Counted from the stretch's first letter, positions 42,025-51,619 are shown. The stretch is 64,000 nt of DNA from Aestuariivivens insulae (GCF_022662195.1 NZ_JAKMCS010000005.1:248001-312000), one strand, 5' to 3'. Made by a program: numbers and translations. Notes: generated by a model not told the origin, from the sequence alone.

Positions 42025-42032
42025 TACTTTTG
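42025..42032 (+). promoter_or_regulatory. Probable -7 element of purM
   Basis: TACTTTTG matches TAnnTTTG and lies 17 bp before the start codon. TTTG at 41997-42000 is 24 bp upstream, slightly beyond the usual spacing. Confidence 0.45.
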
Positions 42033-42049
42033 CACCTCAAACCAAAACA

Positions 42050-43228
42050 ATGAGTCAAGAAGTTTCCAAACGTTATGCCCAGAGGGGTGTTTCAGCATCA
42101 AAAGAAGATGTGCACAATGCTATAAAAAACATAGATAAAGGGCTTTTTCCAAAGGCATTCTGTAAAATAGTACCCGATTATTTAACTAACGACGACGATT
42201 ACTGTCTCATTATGCATGCCGATGGAGCAGGAACCAAGTCTTCTTTGGCTTATATGTATTGGAAGGAAACAGGAGATATTTCGGTTTGGAAAGGCATAGC
42301 CCAAGATGCTTTGATAATGAATATCGACGATTTATTATGTGTAGGGGCGACAGACAATATCATGCTTTCGTCAACTATTGGGCGTAATAAAAATTTAATT
42401 CCTGGAGAAGTTATATCGGCCATAATTAATGGAACCGAAGAATTAATTTCAGAATTGAAGGAATTTGGAGTGACCATCCATTCAACAGGGGGAGAAACAG
42501 CCGATGTTGGGGATTTGGTAAGAACCATTATTGTAGATTCTACAGTAACGGCTCGAATGAAACGTAGCGATGTTATCGATAATGCCAATATACAGGCGGG
42601 TGATGTTATTGTAGGATTGGAAAGTTTTGGACAGGCAACCTACGAAAAAGAATATAATGGAGGTATGGGTAGTAACGGGTTGACTTCTGCACGCCATGAT
42701 GTATTCCATAACTATTTAGCAGAAAAGTATCCAGAAAGTTTTGATGCATCTGTTCCAGAAGACTTAGTGTATTCCGGAGGGGTTAAATTAACCGATGCCG
42801 TTGAAGATTCGCCAATAGATGCTGGTAAATTAGTATTATCACCTACAAGAACCTATGCGCCTATTATTAAGGCCATTTTGTCTCAATATAGTAGTGAAGC
42901 CATTCATGGGATGGTGCATTGCTCTGGTGGGGCACAAACAAAAATACTTCATTTTGTTGATGAATTCCATATTATAAAAGATAATCTATTTCCAATACCA
43001 CCATTGTTCAAATTAATACAAGAGCAAAGTAAAACAGATTGGAGGGAGATGTACCAAGTGTTTAATTGTGGACACAGAATGGAATTGTATGTTAGACCAG
43101 ATGTGGCCAACGATCTTATTGCCATTTCAAAATCTTTTAATGTAAACGCCAAAATAATTGGACGAGTTGAGGCTTCAGAAACAAAAAAGCTTACAATAAA
43201 AAGCGAGTTTGGGGAGTTTAATTACTAG
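42050..43228 (+). CDS. purM: Phosphoribosylformylglycinamidine cyclo-ligase (AIR synthase)
   Basis: PurM closes the imidazole ring in purine synthesis using ATP. This is the longer Bacteroidota form (392 residues). It has LIMHADGAGTKSSLAY (about 44-59), MNIDDLLCVGA (about 87), HSTGGETADVGDLVRT (about 144) and MVHCSGGAQTKILHF (about 288). The fold is the two-domain PurM/AIRS type. It stands alone, with its own promoter, after glnN. Confidence 0.85.
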   Translation: MSQEVSKRYAQRGVSASKEDVHNAIKNIDKGLFPKAFCKIVPDYLTNDDDYCLIMHADGAGTKSSLAYMYWKETGDISVWKGIAQDALIMNIDDLLCVGATDNIMLSSTIGRNKNLIPGEVISAIINGTEELISELKEFGVTIHSTGGETADVGDLVRTIIVDSTVTARMKRSDVIDNANIQAGDVIVGLESFGQATYEKEYNGGMGSNGLTSARHDVFHNYLAEKYPESFDASVPEDLVYSGGVKLTDAVEDSPIDAGKLVLSPTRTYAPIIKAILSQYSSEAIHGMVHCSGGAQTKILHFVDEFHIIKDNLFPIPPLFKLIQEQSKTDWREMYQVFNCGHRMELYVRPDVANDLIAISKSFNVNAKIIGRVEASETKKLTIKSEFGEFNY

Positions 43229-43309
43229 AAATTTTTCACCCAGAATTATAATGGAATAGTTTTTGATAAAAAGTTCTAAATGTTTTAAAAATTTTATAAC
43301 CAGTATCTT

Positions 43310-44269
43310 ATGAGAAACGTTCTTCTTGCTGTAGGTTGTTTGTTCTTTCAATATTTGAGCGCACAACCAGATTCGTTATTTATAAAAACCATAACACCAA
43401 AAGAAGAACGACCCGAGTGGACGCATAAAAATAAATTCTCTATCGATTTAAGTGAGGTGGCGTTTGTTAACTGGAACTCGGGAGGTAGTAATTCAGTATC
43501 AGCTTTATTGGGGTTTTATAAAGAAGCTAACTATAAGGATAAGTATTATTTTTGGAATAATAATTTATCCTCGCGTTACGGTTTAAATAGTCAGCAAGGG
43601 CAGGAAATAAGAAAAACAGACGATTTGTTTGAGCTAAATTCCAATTTAGGCTACAAGCCAGATGTTGACTCAAATTGGTTTTATTCCCTAAGACTTAATT
43701 TTAGAACGCAGTTTGCCAAAGGTTATAAATATCCAAATACAGACACGCCCATATCAAGGTTTATGGCACCGGGTTATATGTTCTTTGGGGGAGGAATGGA
43801 ATACGGAAAGCATATAGAATCGTTGTCCTTTTATTTTTCACCTTTAACACTTAAAGCTACTTTTGTTTTAGATGAAGATCTAGCCAATGCTGGATCCTTT
43901 GGGGTTGAGCCTGCTGTTTATGACGAATTAGGAGGCTTGATTAGAGAAGGAGAGCGCTTTAGAAGAGAGGCAGGTATTTTAATTACCAATAGCTATCAAA
44001 TGAAAGTGGTTGAGAATGTAGCCTTAAAACATCAGGTCAATCTTTATACAGATTATATAAATAACTTCGGAAATGTGGATGTAGATTGGCGTGTCGATTT
44101 CGATTTCAAAGTAAACAGTTTTGTAAGGGCTACACTGGGGTCACATATTAGGTACGATGATGATATAAAAACACAAGAACCAACAGAGGTGGAAGGCGAG
44201 TTTGATGAGGCGGGAGCCAAGTTGCAATGGAAGCAGTTTCTGGGTGTTGGTTTTGCGGTGGACTTCTAA
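43310..44269 (+). CDS. DUF3078 outer-membrane-like protein
   Basis: 319 residues. The signal peptide (MRNVLLAVGCLFFQYLSAQ) ends near residue 19. The family stretch NKFSIDLSEVAFVNWNSGGSNSVS (about 41-64) is typical of DUF3078. Alternating polar and aromatic strands and a C-terminal phenylalanine (VGFAVDF) suggest a beta-barrel in the outer membrane. The function is unknown. The gene lies alone between purM and nrdJ. Confidence 0.8.
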   Translation: MRNVLLAVGCLFFQYLSAQPDSLFIKTITPKEERPEWTHKNKFSIDLSEVAFVNWNSGGSNSVSALLGFYKEANYKDKYYFWNNNLSSRYGLNSQQGQEIRKTDDLFELNSNLGYKPDVDSNWFYSLRLNFRTQFAKGYKYPNTDTPISRFMAPGYMFFGGGMEYGKHIESLSFYFSPLTLKATFVLDEDLANAGSFGVEPAVYDELGGLIREGERFRREAGILITNSYQMKVVENVALKHQVNLYTDYINNFGNVDVDWRVDFDFKVNSFVRATLGSHIRYDDDIKTQEPTEVEGEFDEAGAKLQWKQFLGVGFAVDF

Positions 44270-44388
44270 ATCGCTTTCATAAATTAGTTTGAAAAATTTG
44301 TTAACTTTTTATTGTTGATAAATTTTTATTACTCTGAAAATAAGCCTGTTATAGTATTTTTGTTGTAAACTTTATGATATTTGTCATG

Positions 44389-44450
44389 TTTTAGGTTAGA
44401 AACTTTTTGTTTATTCATACCTTTATTGAATAATAAGTGAAAACCTAAAA
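44389..44450 (+). promoter_or_regulatory. Nested hairpin leader upstream of nrdJ
   Basis: An outer stem, TTTTAGGTT/AACCTAAAA (44389-44397 with 44442-44450), encloses an inner stem, TTATTCA/TGAATAA (44411-44417 with 44427-44433). A -7-like TATTTTTG lies at 44355-44362, so the structure would be in the 5' leader, 14 bp before the start codon. It does not show the conserved B12-box that I would expect in a cobalamin riboswitch. Confidence 0.4.
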
Positions 44451-44464
44451 ACTCCAACAAATTT

Positions 44465-47020
44465 ATGAAAGCAGAACTGGCTCAATCTTCATCAAAAACC
44501 TATACACAAGATGAGGCTTTTGAAGCGTCTTTAAAATACTTCAAAAATGATGATTTAGCGGCTAGGGTATGGCTTAATAAATATGCCTTAAAAGATTCGA
44601 AAGGTAATATTTATGAGTTGACCCCTAATGATATGCATCGTCGTATCGCTAAAGAAATTGCCCGAATTGAACTAAAATATGCCAATCCTTTATCAGAAGA
44701 AGATATTTTTAATCTCATTAAAGATTTTAAATATATAGTGCCCCAAGGCAGCCCTATGGCAGGGATTGGAAATCCCTATCAAATAGCATCGCTTTCAAAC
44801 TGTTTTGTGATTGGTAATTCTGGTAATTCAGATTCTTATGGAGGGGTTATGAAGATAGACCAGGAGCAGGTGCAGCTTATGAAGCGGCGTGGTGGTGTAG
44901 GACACGATTTATCCCATATTCGTCCCAAAGGATCGGCGGTTAAAAATTCGGCTTTAACATCAACGGGCGTGGTGCCCTTTATGGAGCGTTATTCCAATTC
45001 AACAAGGGAAGTTGCGCAAGACGGAAGGCGAGGAGCGCTAATGTTATCGGTGTCTATCAACCATCCAGATTCCGAAGATTTTATCAATGCCAAATTAGAG
45101 CAAGGAAAGGTTACGGGAGCCAATGTATCGGTTAGGATTGATGACGGTTTTATGAAGGCTGTAAAAGAAGGGACAGATTATGTGCAAAAATATCCTGTTT
45201 TTAGCCAGGACCCTAAGGTGTCTAAGACAATCAATGCCAAAAGTCTTTGGAAAAAAATAGTACACAATGCATGGAAATCAGCCGAACCGGGCATTCTATT
45301 TTGGGACACCATTATTAATGAGTCGGTACCCGATTGTTATGCCGATTTAGGCTATAAAACAGTGTCTACAAACCCATGTGGGGAAATTCCGTTATGCCCT
45401 TACGATTCCTGTAGGTTGCTCGCTATCAATTTGTTTTCATATGTAGAAGATCCCTTTACGGAAAAAGCGACCTTCAATTTTGACTTGTTTAAAAAGCATG
45501 TAGCTTTTGCACAGCGTATTATGGATGATATTATCGATTTGGAGCTTGAAAAAATTGATAATATTATAGAAAAGATCGATCAAGACCCAGAGTCAGACGA
45601 AGTGAAAGCTATAGAGCGTAACCTTTGGGTCAATATAAGAACCAAGGCTCTAGAAGGTAGACGAACAGGTGTGGGAATTACTGCCGAAGGAGATATGTTG
45701 GCTGCTTTGGGTATTCGCTATGGAAGTGAGGAAGGTAATGCGTTTTCGTTAGAAGTTCATAAAACCATTGCGATAGCGGCTTATCGAGCGTCGGTACATT
45801 TGGCAAAAGAACGTGGTGCATTTTCAATCTTTGATGCCGAACGCGAAAAAGATAACCCGTTTATACAACGTTTAAGGGAAGCCGACGAAAAATTGTATTA
45901 CGAAATGCTGGAATATGGACGCCGTAATATAGCGCTATTGACTATAGCGCCCACGGGAACCACTAGTTTAATGACGCAAACCACTTCGGGTATAGAACCT
46001 GTTTTTATGCCAGTTTATAAACGAAGAAGAAAGGTGAACCCCAACGATAAAGAGGTGCGCATAGATTTTGTTGATGAAGTAGGTGATTCTTGGGAAGAGT
46101 ATGTGGTGTTTCACCACCGATTTAAACAATGGATGGAAGTTAATGGTATAGATGCCTCTAAAAATTATTCCCAGGAAGAGATTAACGGTTTAATAGAAAA
46201 ATCGCCTTATTACAAAGCCACATCCAACGACGTGGATTGGCTAAGTAAGGTGAGTATGCAAGGGGCCATTCAAAAATGGGTGGATCATTCTATTAGTGTA
46301 ACCATTAATTTACCAAACGATGTTACCGAAGATTTGGTAGGAGACCTCTATTTAAAAGCTTGGGAGGTTGGTTGTAAAGGAGTTACCGTGTATAGGGATG
46401 GTTCGCGTTCTGGTGTATTGATTTCCAATGACGAGAAAAAAGAGGAAGAACCAAATAATATCCTAACGGCTTTTCCTAAAAAACGCCCACAAGTTTTGGA
46501 AGCCGATGTGGTGCGTTTCCAAAACAATAAGGAAAAGTGGATTGCCTTTATAGGGTTGATTGATGAAAAACCCTATGAGGTATTTACTGGTTTGGCCGAT
46601 GATGAAGACGGCATTTTAATTCCGCGTTGGGTGAATACGGGGCTTATCATTAAAAACCGAAACGAGGATGGTACATCGCGTTACGATTTTCAGTATAAAA
46701 ATACAAGAGGCTACAAAACGACTATCGAAGGCCTGTCGCATAAATTCAATCCAGAGTTTTGGAACTACGCTAAGTTAATTTCCAGTACTTTGCGCCATGG
46801 GATGCCTATTGATAAAATAGTGGATTTAATCAATAGCTTACAATTGGACAGTGCATCTATCAATACCTGGAAAAATGGTGTGGTTCGTGCCCTAAAACGT
46901 TATGTTGAAGATGGCACTAAAGCCAAAGGCCAACGATGTGATAGTTGTAAGTCGGAAAATTTAATTTACCAGGAAGGCTGTTTAACCTGTAAGGACTGCG
47001 GGTCTTCTAAGTGTGGATAG
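44465..47020 (+). CDS. nrdJ: Adenosylcobalamin-dependent ribonucleotide reductase (class II)
   Basis: 851 residues, reducing ribonucleotides to deoxyribonucleotides with a B12-derived radical. It has SLSNCFVIGNSG (about 109), the CGEIPLCPYDSC site (about 307-318) with active cysteines, the loop IALLTIAPTGTTSLMTQTTSG (about 490-510), and a C-terminal metal or redox tail with four CxxC pairs (RCDSC, CLTCKDC, SSKCG). Class II needs no oxygen, so it works with or without air but depends on cobalamin. The window encodes another B12 enzyme at 54871. Confidence 0.93.
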   Translation: MKAELAQSSSKTYTQDEAFEASLKYFKNDDLAARVWLNKYALKDSKGNIYELTPNDMHRRIAKEIARIELKYANPLSEEDIFNLIKDFKYIVPQGSPMAGIGNPYQIASLSNCFVIGNSGNSDSYGGVMKIDQEQVQLMKRRGGVGHDLSHIRPKGSAVKNSALTSTGVVPFMERYSNSTREVAQDGRRGALMLSVSINHPDSEDFINAKLEQGKVTGANVSVRIDDGFMKAVKEGTDYVQKYPVFSQDPKVSKTINAKSLWKKIVHNAWKSAEPGILFWDTIINESVPDCYADLGYKTVSTNPCGEIPLCPYDSCRLLAINLFSYVEDPFTEKATFNFDLFKKHVAFAQRIMDDIIDLELEKIDNIIEKIDQDPESDEVKAIERNLWVNIRTKALEGRRTGVGITAEGDMLAALGIRYGSEEGNAFSLEVHKTIAIAAYRASVHLAKERGAFSIFDAEREKDNPFIQRLREADEKLYYEMLEYGRRNIALLTIAPTGTTSLMTQTTSGIEPVFMPVYKRRRKVNPNDKEVRIDFVDEVGDSWEEYVVFHHRFKQWMEVNGIDASKNYSQEEINGLIEKSPYYKATSNDVDWLSKVSMQGAIQKWVDHSISVTINLPNDVTEDLVGDLYLKAWEVGCKGVTVYRDGSRSGVLISNDEKKEEEPNNILTAFPKKRPQVLEADVVRFQNNKEKWIAFIGLIDEKPYEVFTGLADDEDGILIPRWVNTGLIIKNRNEDGTSRYDFQYKNTRGYKTTIEGLSHKFNPEFWNYAKLISSTLRHGMPIDKIVDLINSLQLDSASINTWKNGVVRALKRYVEDGTKAKGQRCDSCKSENLIYQEGCLTCKDCGSSKCG

Positions 47021-47040
47021 ATAATAAAGTAAAGTCCAAA

Positions 47041-47133
47041 TTAAACTTTAAAAGCAATAGCTCTCCTCCTTATGCAAGGAGGAGTGGCTTCAACTTCATA
47101 CAAGAAATTGAAGTCGAGGAGGTTTTTTAAAAA
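47041..47133. terminator. Hairpins and repeat between nrdJ and the ABC gene
   Basis: CTCCTCCTT-ATGC-AAGGAGGAG (47063-47084) is a strong hairpin of a type seen as an interspersed repeat in flavobacteria. A second, weaker stem (ACTTCA/TGAAGT, 47093-47098 with 47109-47114) is followed by GAGGAGG and six T. The region separates convergent genes and probably ends transcription from nrdJ. Confidence 0.5.
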
Positions 47134-47799
47134 TTATTCAAATAAAGCCCCTACGCTTAAATACCTGTAATCCTCAAGTTCAGTAAGTGTATTAATGAGT
47201 TTTGTGTTACCATTTTTTATTAGGTAAATAGCGTCTGAAATGTCGATGATATGCCTATACATATGATCGGTAATTATAATGGCTTTTTGCTTTTTCTCTT
47301 GGGATATCAAGGTTTTAATTTTGTCGATGTGCAATGGTGCAACATGAGAAAAAGGTTCATCCAACAAGATGAGCTTTTTGTTGCTTTTTAGGGTAATATA
47401 GATTTCTATTATTCGCCGTTCACCCCCGGATAGTTTTCCAAATTTTGTATCTCTAAAGATTGAAAAATCTTCAAAATGGTTTACAAATTCAGACCAGTTT
47501 ACTCTAAAAAGTTTAAAAGCTGCTTTAATTTTTAAGCTATTAGGGATAAAATAATGTTGTGGTAAATAGGCAACAAGATTTGTTCGGTAAAGTGGTTTCA
47601 AAATAGGTTTGTGATCTATTCTTATAAGTTTGTATTTAGGTTTTAGGTTGCCAAAAGCAATATTAAGCAAACAGCTTTTGCCACAACCATTGCTCCCTAA
47701 AATCCCAGTGATTTTCCCAGTTTCCGCCTTGAGATAAATGCCATTTAAAATGCGTTTGCTTTTAAAGTAAAGCTCAACGTTGTCGATTTCAAATATCAT
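47134..47799 (-). CDS. ABC transporter ATPase subunit of unknown specificity
   Basis: 221 residues. Walker A GSNGCGKS (about 35-42), Q-loop AYLPQHYF (about 77), signature LSGGERR (about 123), Walker B KLILLDEPFSH (about 142) and the switch histidine in IITDH (about 176) are all present. The start ATGA overlaps the stop of the small membrane protein gene upstream, so the two are translated together. The sequence is divergent from common lipid or antibiotic exporters. No larger permease is adjacent. Confidence 0.85.
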   Translation of the reverse strand: MIFEIDNVELYFKSKRILNGIYLKAETGKITGILGSNGCGKSCLLNIAFGNLKPKYKLIRIDHKPILKPLYRTNLVAYLPQHYFIPNSLKIKAAFKLFRVNWSEFVNHFEDFSIFRDTKFGKLSGGERRIIEIYITLKSNKKLILLDEPFSHVAPLHIDKIKTLISQEKKQKAIIITDHMYRHIIDISDAIYLIKNGNTKLINTLTELEDYRYLSVGALFE

Positions 47800-48089
47800 G
47801 TAAACTCTTTAAGTATTAGCAGAATGGGTAGTGTTAAAAATAAATCGATAATGTAAAAAACTAAAAATAGTAAAAATGGGGATATTCCCAAATTTTTATA
47901 TAAAACAAAGGTTTGCTTGGCCTTGGTTTCATTAATAAAGTACCATAGAAAACCAACTAAAAAGAGTTTTATCGCCTGCACCAAAAATATTTCATTTTTA
48001 CAAAGGGGAAGTAGGGCCATGCTAAGCACAAATGAATAAAGCATAAACCGCTTGTAAAACACAAATATTGATGATAATTTATGCATCAT
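47796..48089 (-). CDS. Small membrane partner of the ABC ATPase (97 residues)
   Basis: Three hydrophobic segments can be seen (about 16-32, 36-54 and 70-92), with a basic N-terminus (MMHKLSSIFVFYKRF). It is too short for a normal ABC permease. The four-base overlap with the ATPase gene suggests that the two products act together. I do not recognise a family. It may be a minimal permease, or an immunity- or regulator-type partner. Confidence 0.6.
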   Translation of the reverse strand: MMHKLSSIFVFYKRFMLYSFVLSMALLPLCKNEIFLVQAIKLFLVGFLWYFINETKAKQTFVLYKNLGISPFLLFLVFYIIDLFLTLPILLILKEFT

Positions 48090-48203
48090 GATATTAATAA
48101 CGGTTCAAATAAATAAATATTTTAACAATTGTAGATATCAAGAGGCTGTAAATATTAAGAATTCATAAATTATCGTATTTTTGGTCTCCAATTAAAAAGG
48201 CAG

Positions 48204-49280
48204 ATGTTAGAGAAATTACAAATAATAAAACAACGTTTCGATGAGGTTAGCGATTTAATTATCCAACCCGATATTATTTCAGATCAAAAGCGTTATATCG
48301 AATTAAACAGAGAATATAAAGATTTACGTATTCTTATGGATAAGCGCGAGGAATATATAGCGTTTACCAATAATTTAGCAGAGGCAGAAGAGATCATTGC
48401 AGATGGTAGTGATCCGGAAATGGTAGAGATGGCCAAAATGCAATACGACGAAGCTAAAGATGGTATTCCTAAGCTTGAAGAAGAGATTAAATTGTTGTTG
48501 ATTCCTAAAGATCCTGAAGATGCCAAAAATGCGGTGGTAGAGTTACGAGCTGGAACCGGTGGGGACGAAGCCAGTATTTTTGCGGGAGATTTGTTTAGAA
48601 TGTACACCAAATATTGTGAAGGTAGAGGTTGGAACGTAAGTACGGTAGATTTTAGCGAAGGCACCAATGGCGGATTCAAGGAAATTCAGTTTGAAGTTAC
48701 TGGCGACGATGTTTATGGTACCCTAAAATTTGAAGCTGGAGTACACCGTGTACAACGTGTACCACAAACCGAAACCCAAGGGCGTGTACATACCAGTGCG
48801 GCCACGGTAATGGTATTTCCGGAAGCAGAAGAATTTGATGTGGAAATAGACCCTAAGGATGTGCGTATAGATTATTTCTGTTCATCGGGGCCTGGAGGGC
48901 AATCGGTTAACACCACTTATTCCGCGGTACGTTTAACGCATATACCAACAGGATTGGTGGCACAATGTCAGGATCAAAAATCACAGCATAAGAACAAGGA
49001 AAAAGCTTTTAGGGTATTGCGTTCGCGATTATACGATTTAGAGTTGGCCAAGAAGCAGGAGGAAGATGCGGCTAAACGGGGGAGTATGGTGAGTTCTGGA
49101 GATAGGAGTGCTAAAATTAGAACCTATAACTATCCGCAAGGTCGAGTAACAGATCATAGAATAGGTCTAACGCTTTACGATTTGCAGAACATTGTAAATG
49201 GTGATATCCAAAAGATTATAGACGAATTACAACTTGCAGAAAATACCGAGAAGTTAAAAGCAGGTGATGATGTGATTTAG
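48204..49280 (+). CDS. prfA: Peptide chain release factor 1
   Basis: RF1 ends translation at UAA and UAG codons. It has 358 residues. The GGQ motif that triggers hydrolysis is in [18 protein letters not shown] (about 228-245), preceded by [24 protein letters not shown] (about 180-203). [10 protein letters not shown] follows, as in the family. A -7-like TATTTTTG lies at 48176-48183. pyrF follows 80 bp downstream. Confidence 0.95.
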   Translation: MLEKLQIIKQRFDEVSDLIIQPDIISDQKRYIELNREYKDLRILMDKREEYIAFTNNLAEAEEIIADGSDPEMVEMAKMQYDEAKDGIPKLEEEIKLLLIPKDPEDAKNAVVELRAGTGGDEASIFAGDLFRMYTKYCEGRGWNVSTVDFSEGTNGGFKEIQFEVTGDDVYGTLKFEAGVHRVQRVPQTETQGRVHTSAATVMVFPEAEEFDVEIDPKDVRIDYFCSSGPGGQSVNTTYSAVRLTHIPTGLVAQCQDQKSQHKNKEKAFRVLRSRLYDLELAKKQEEDAAKRGSMVSSGDRSAKIRTYNYPQGRVTDHRIGLTLYDLQNIVNGDIQKIIDELQLAENTEKLKAGDDVI

Positions 49281-49320
49281 GATAATCACTAATATGTAAA
49301 TATCTAGAGAATTTATTAGT

Positions 49321-49345
49321 GAACCTGCCTGTCTCAGACAGGTTC
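49321..49345. repeat. Palindromic GAACCTG repeat between prfA and pyrF
   Basis: GAACCTGCCTGTCT-C-AGACAGGTTC contains CCTGTCT/AGACAGG and outer GAAC/GTTC. Similar GCCTGCC-type palindromes occur at 10376-10396 and 25172-25189. The pyrF frame is open through it but its true start lies downstream. Confidence 0.6.
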
Positions 49346-49360
49346 GTTGCAAAAAAGAGT

Positions 49361-50182
49361 ATGACAACTAACCAGCTCATTTCAGAAATTAAAAAAAAGC
49401 AATCCTTTCTTTGTATAGGATTGGATGTCGATTTAAATAAAATACCCCAACATCTTTTAAAGGGAGACGACCCTATTTTTGCCTTTAACAAAGCCATAAT
49501 AGATGCAACACACCATTTATGCGTAGCCTATAAACCCAATACGGCATTTTATGAAGCGTATGGGCTAAAGGGCTGGAAATCCTTAGAGAAGACCATTAAC
49601 TATTTAAACGAAAACCATCCAGAAATTTTCACCATTGCCGATGCCAAACGTGGTGATATTGGTAATACCAGTAGCATGTATGCCAAGGCCTTTTTTGAAG
49701 ATTTGGCATTCGATAGCGTTACCGTTGCACCATATATGGGCAAAGATTCGGTAGAGCCTTTTTTGGCCTTTCAAGATAAACACACCATTCTTTTGGCCTT
49801 AACATCCAATCAAGGGGCGTTCGATTTTCAAACGAAGACTATTGAAGAGAAAGAGCTTTACAAGCAAGTGTTGGAAACTTCTAAGACCTGGGAGAATTCA
49901 GAGAACTTAATGTATGTGGTAGGGGCGACTAAGGCTGAATATTTGGCCGATATTAGAAAGATTGTTCCAAATAGTTTTTTGTTGGTTCCCGGAGTGGGGG
50001 CGCAAGGCGGAAACTTGCAAGAGGTTTGTAAATATGGTATGAGTAAAAATGTAGGGTTGCTTATAAACTCTTCACGCGGTATTATTTATGCATCTAATGA
50101 AGCTGATTTCGCTGAAGCGGCTGCGGGTAAAGCCCAAGAACTTCAGCAGCAAATGGCTGAAGAATTGAAGCGTCATTTCTAG
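49361..50182 (+). CDS. pyrF: Orotidine 5'-phosphate decarboxylase
   Basis: PyrF converts OMP to UMP in pyrimidine synthesis. It has 273 residues and belongs to the longer subfamily (type 2). [14 protein letters not shown] is near residue 16, the catalytic [14 protein letters not shown] near residue 87, and [11 protein letters not shown] with [10 protein letters not shown] near 207-245. I chose ATG at 49361. An upstream GTG at 49319 would add 14 residues encoded by a palindromic repeat (49321-49345). Confidence 0.92.
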   Translation: MTTNQLISEIKKKQSFLCIGLDVDLNKIPQHLLKGDDPIFAFNKAIIDATHHLCVAYKPNTAFYEAYGLKGWKSLEKTINYLNENHPEIFTIADAKRGDIGNTSSMYAKAFFEDLAFDSVTVAPYMGKDSVEPFLAFQDKHTILLALTSNQGAFDFQTKTIEEKELYKQVLETSKTWENSENLMYVVGATKAEYLADIRKIVPNSFLLVPGVGAQGGNLQEVCKYGMSKNVGLLINSSRGIIYASNEADFAEAAAGKAQELQQQMAEELKRHF

Positions 50183-50266
50183 GAGTCCCAATAGATGTTC
50201 GAACGACGTGGGAATCTGCTTGAATATTATTGAGATTGCCACAAAACATTGTAAATTTTCGCCGCA
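50183..50266. repeat. REP-like element before the BtuF-like gene
   Basis: The element contains a TCCCA...TGGGA hairpin (50187-50213) followed by GAGATTGCC...CGCAATGACA, the same family that is inserted at 56290 (GTCATTGCG...). Its last bases, CGCAATGAC, supply the ATG of the next gene at 50267. Confidence 0.6.
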
Positions 50267-51067
50267 ATGACAAACCCCATAAAAGATCAACTTCAAAGAA
50301 CACTCCATTTAAATAAAATTCCAAAACGTATTGTGTCTTTGGTGCCTAGTCAAACCGAATTGCTTTGTGATCTGGGTTTGGAAACGGCAGTTGTGGGTGT
50401 AACGAAATTTTGCATGCATCCAAGGGATATTAGAAAAAAAGCAGCTGTAGTAGGAGGAACAAAACAGGTTCATTTTGATAAAATAAAAGCCTTAAAGCCA
50501 GATATTATTCTTTGTAATAAAGAGGAGAATACAAAAGCAATTGTAGAAGCTTGCGAATCGATTTGTGAGGTACATGTTTCAGATGTGAATACCATTGTGG
50601 ACAGTTTGCAATTGATGGAACAATACGGTCAAATTTTCGATTGTAAAAAAGAGACATCAAAGCTAACGAATGAGATAAAGAATAAGGTCGAAGATTTCAA
50701 GGTCTTTATAAAAGAAAAACCTGTTTTAAATGTCGCTTATTGTATTTGGAAGAATCCCTATATGGTGGCAGCAAACCATACATTTATAAACCATATGCTG
50801 GAGCTGAATAAGTTTAAGAATGTATTTGATGATTTAGAACGTTATCCAGAAGTGAACATGCAAGATAGGGTTGCAGACTATATTTTATTATCCTCAGAAC
50901 CCTTTCCGTTTAAAGAAGTGCATAAAAGAGAGATTCAAGAACTTTGTCCTAACGCTAAAGTGGTTTTAGTTGATGGTGAACAATTTTCCTGGTATGGATC
51001 AAGACTCACAAAAGCCTTTGCATACTTTAAATCGCTACGTTTAGATCTTCAGAAAGGTCTAGCTTAG
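50267..51067 (+). CDS. BtuF-like helical-backbone metal receptor (cobalamin or metal binding)
   Basis: 266 residues. PKRIVSLVPSQTELLCDLGL (about 19-38) and VGVTKFCMHPRDIRKKAAVVGGTKQVHFDKIKALKPDIILCNKEEN show the two-lobed BtuF/FepB-type binding fold. No signal peptide is present, unlike normal periplasmic receptors, so it may act in the cytosol or use another start. It lies near B12-dependent enzymes, which makes a cobalamin role attractive but unproven. Its start codon lies within a repeat, and it is followed by a short antisense frame (51027-51173, 48 codons) of doubtful status. Confidence 0.75.
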   Translation: MTNPIKDQLQRTLHLNKIPKRIVSLVPSQTELLCDLGLETAVVGVTKFCMHPRDIRKKAAVVGGTKQVHFDKIKALKPDIILCNKEENTKAIVEACESICEVHVSDVNTIVDSLQLMEQYGQIFDCKKETSKLTNEIKNKVEDFKVFIKEKPVLNVAYCIWKNPYMVAANHTFINHMLELNKFKNVFDDLERYPEVNMQDRVADYILLSSEPFPFKEVHKREIQELCPNAKVVLVDGEQFSWYGSRLTKAFAYFKSLRLDLQKGLA

Positions 51068-51244
51068 TTTTGTCTTCAACAAAGTTTGCAATAAGGTTTT
51101 CCAAATCTTTTAAACTAATTGGCTTGTTGAGGTTAGGCTTTATTCTGCCTACTCTACAAAAATGTGTACTCATAACTTGTTTTTTAAGTAAAATACGCAT
51201 TTTCACATGATTTGGATGTAATGAAGATGTTAAGATATTGCTAA

Positions 51245-51442
51245 TTATTGAGCTGACTGCGACTGTTCCCTGACCAGGTATTTAAGCTTATTAAGCTTGT
51301 TGAGAAGTTTTATGGCCTTATATTCTGAAATATCACTAATAGCAGAATCCGTTTGCCTAAAATTATAAGCTTGTTCAATAAGCGCTCTATATTGTTTATA
51401 GAGCTTCGCTTGGTTGGATCTTATGGATTCTATTTTGCTCAT
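51245..51442 (-). CDS. Small protein, possibly Lacal_2735 family
   Basis: 65 residues, soluble and helical: MSKIESIRSNQAKLYKQYRA at the start and LIEQAYNFRQTDSAISDISE in the middle, with many charged residues. The KLYKxYxxLIEQAYxxxxTD pattern recalls the Lacal_2735 family of small flavobacterial proteins of unknown function. It stands alone between the BtuF-like gene and a secreted protein gene on the opposite strand. It is plausible as a coding gene because of its amino-acid composition. Confidence 0.5.
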   Translation of the reverse strand: MSKIESIRSNQAKLYKQYRALIEQAYNFRQTDSAISDISEYKAIKLLNKLNKLKYLVREQSQSAQ

Positions 51443-51619
51443 TTATTAACTGATTAACAAGCTATTAAATATAGTGTTTTTAATTGTAAACTAAAAGCTA
51501 AGAAGCTCCTTTTTGAAGAATGGAAGAAGAATTTTGAGTAAAGGTAAAGTTTTGTTAATGTTTTATTGCTTTTGAAAGTATTTTATAAATTGAAGCAACT
51601 AACCACAAATGATTACCAG

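Noticed and set aside
44270-44464. Cobalamin riboswitch before nrdJ
   Set aside because: The expected B12-box and multi-stem core are not seen in this short leader. Only two nested hairpins are present.
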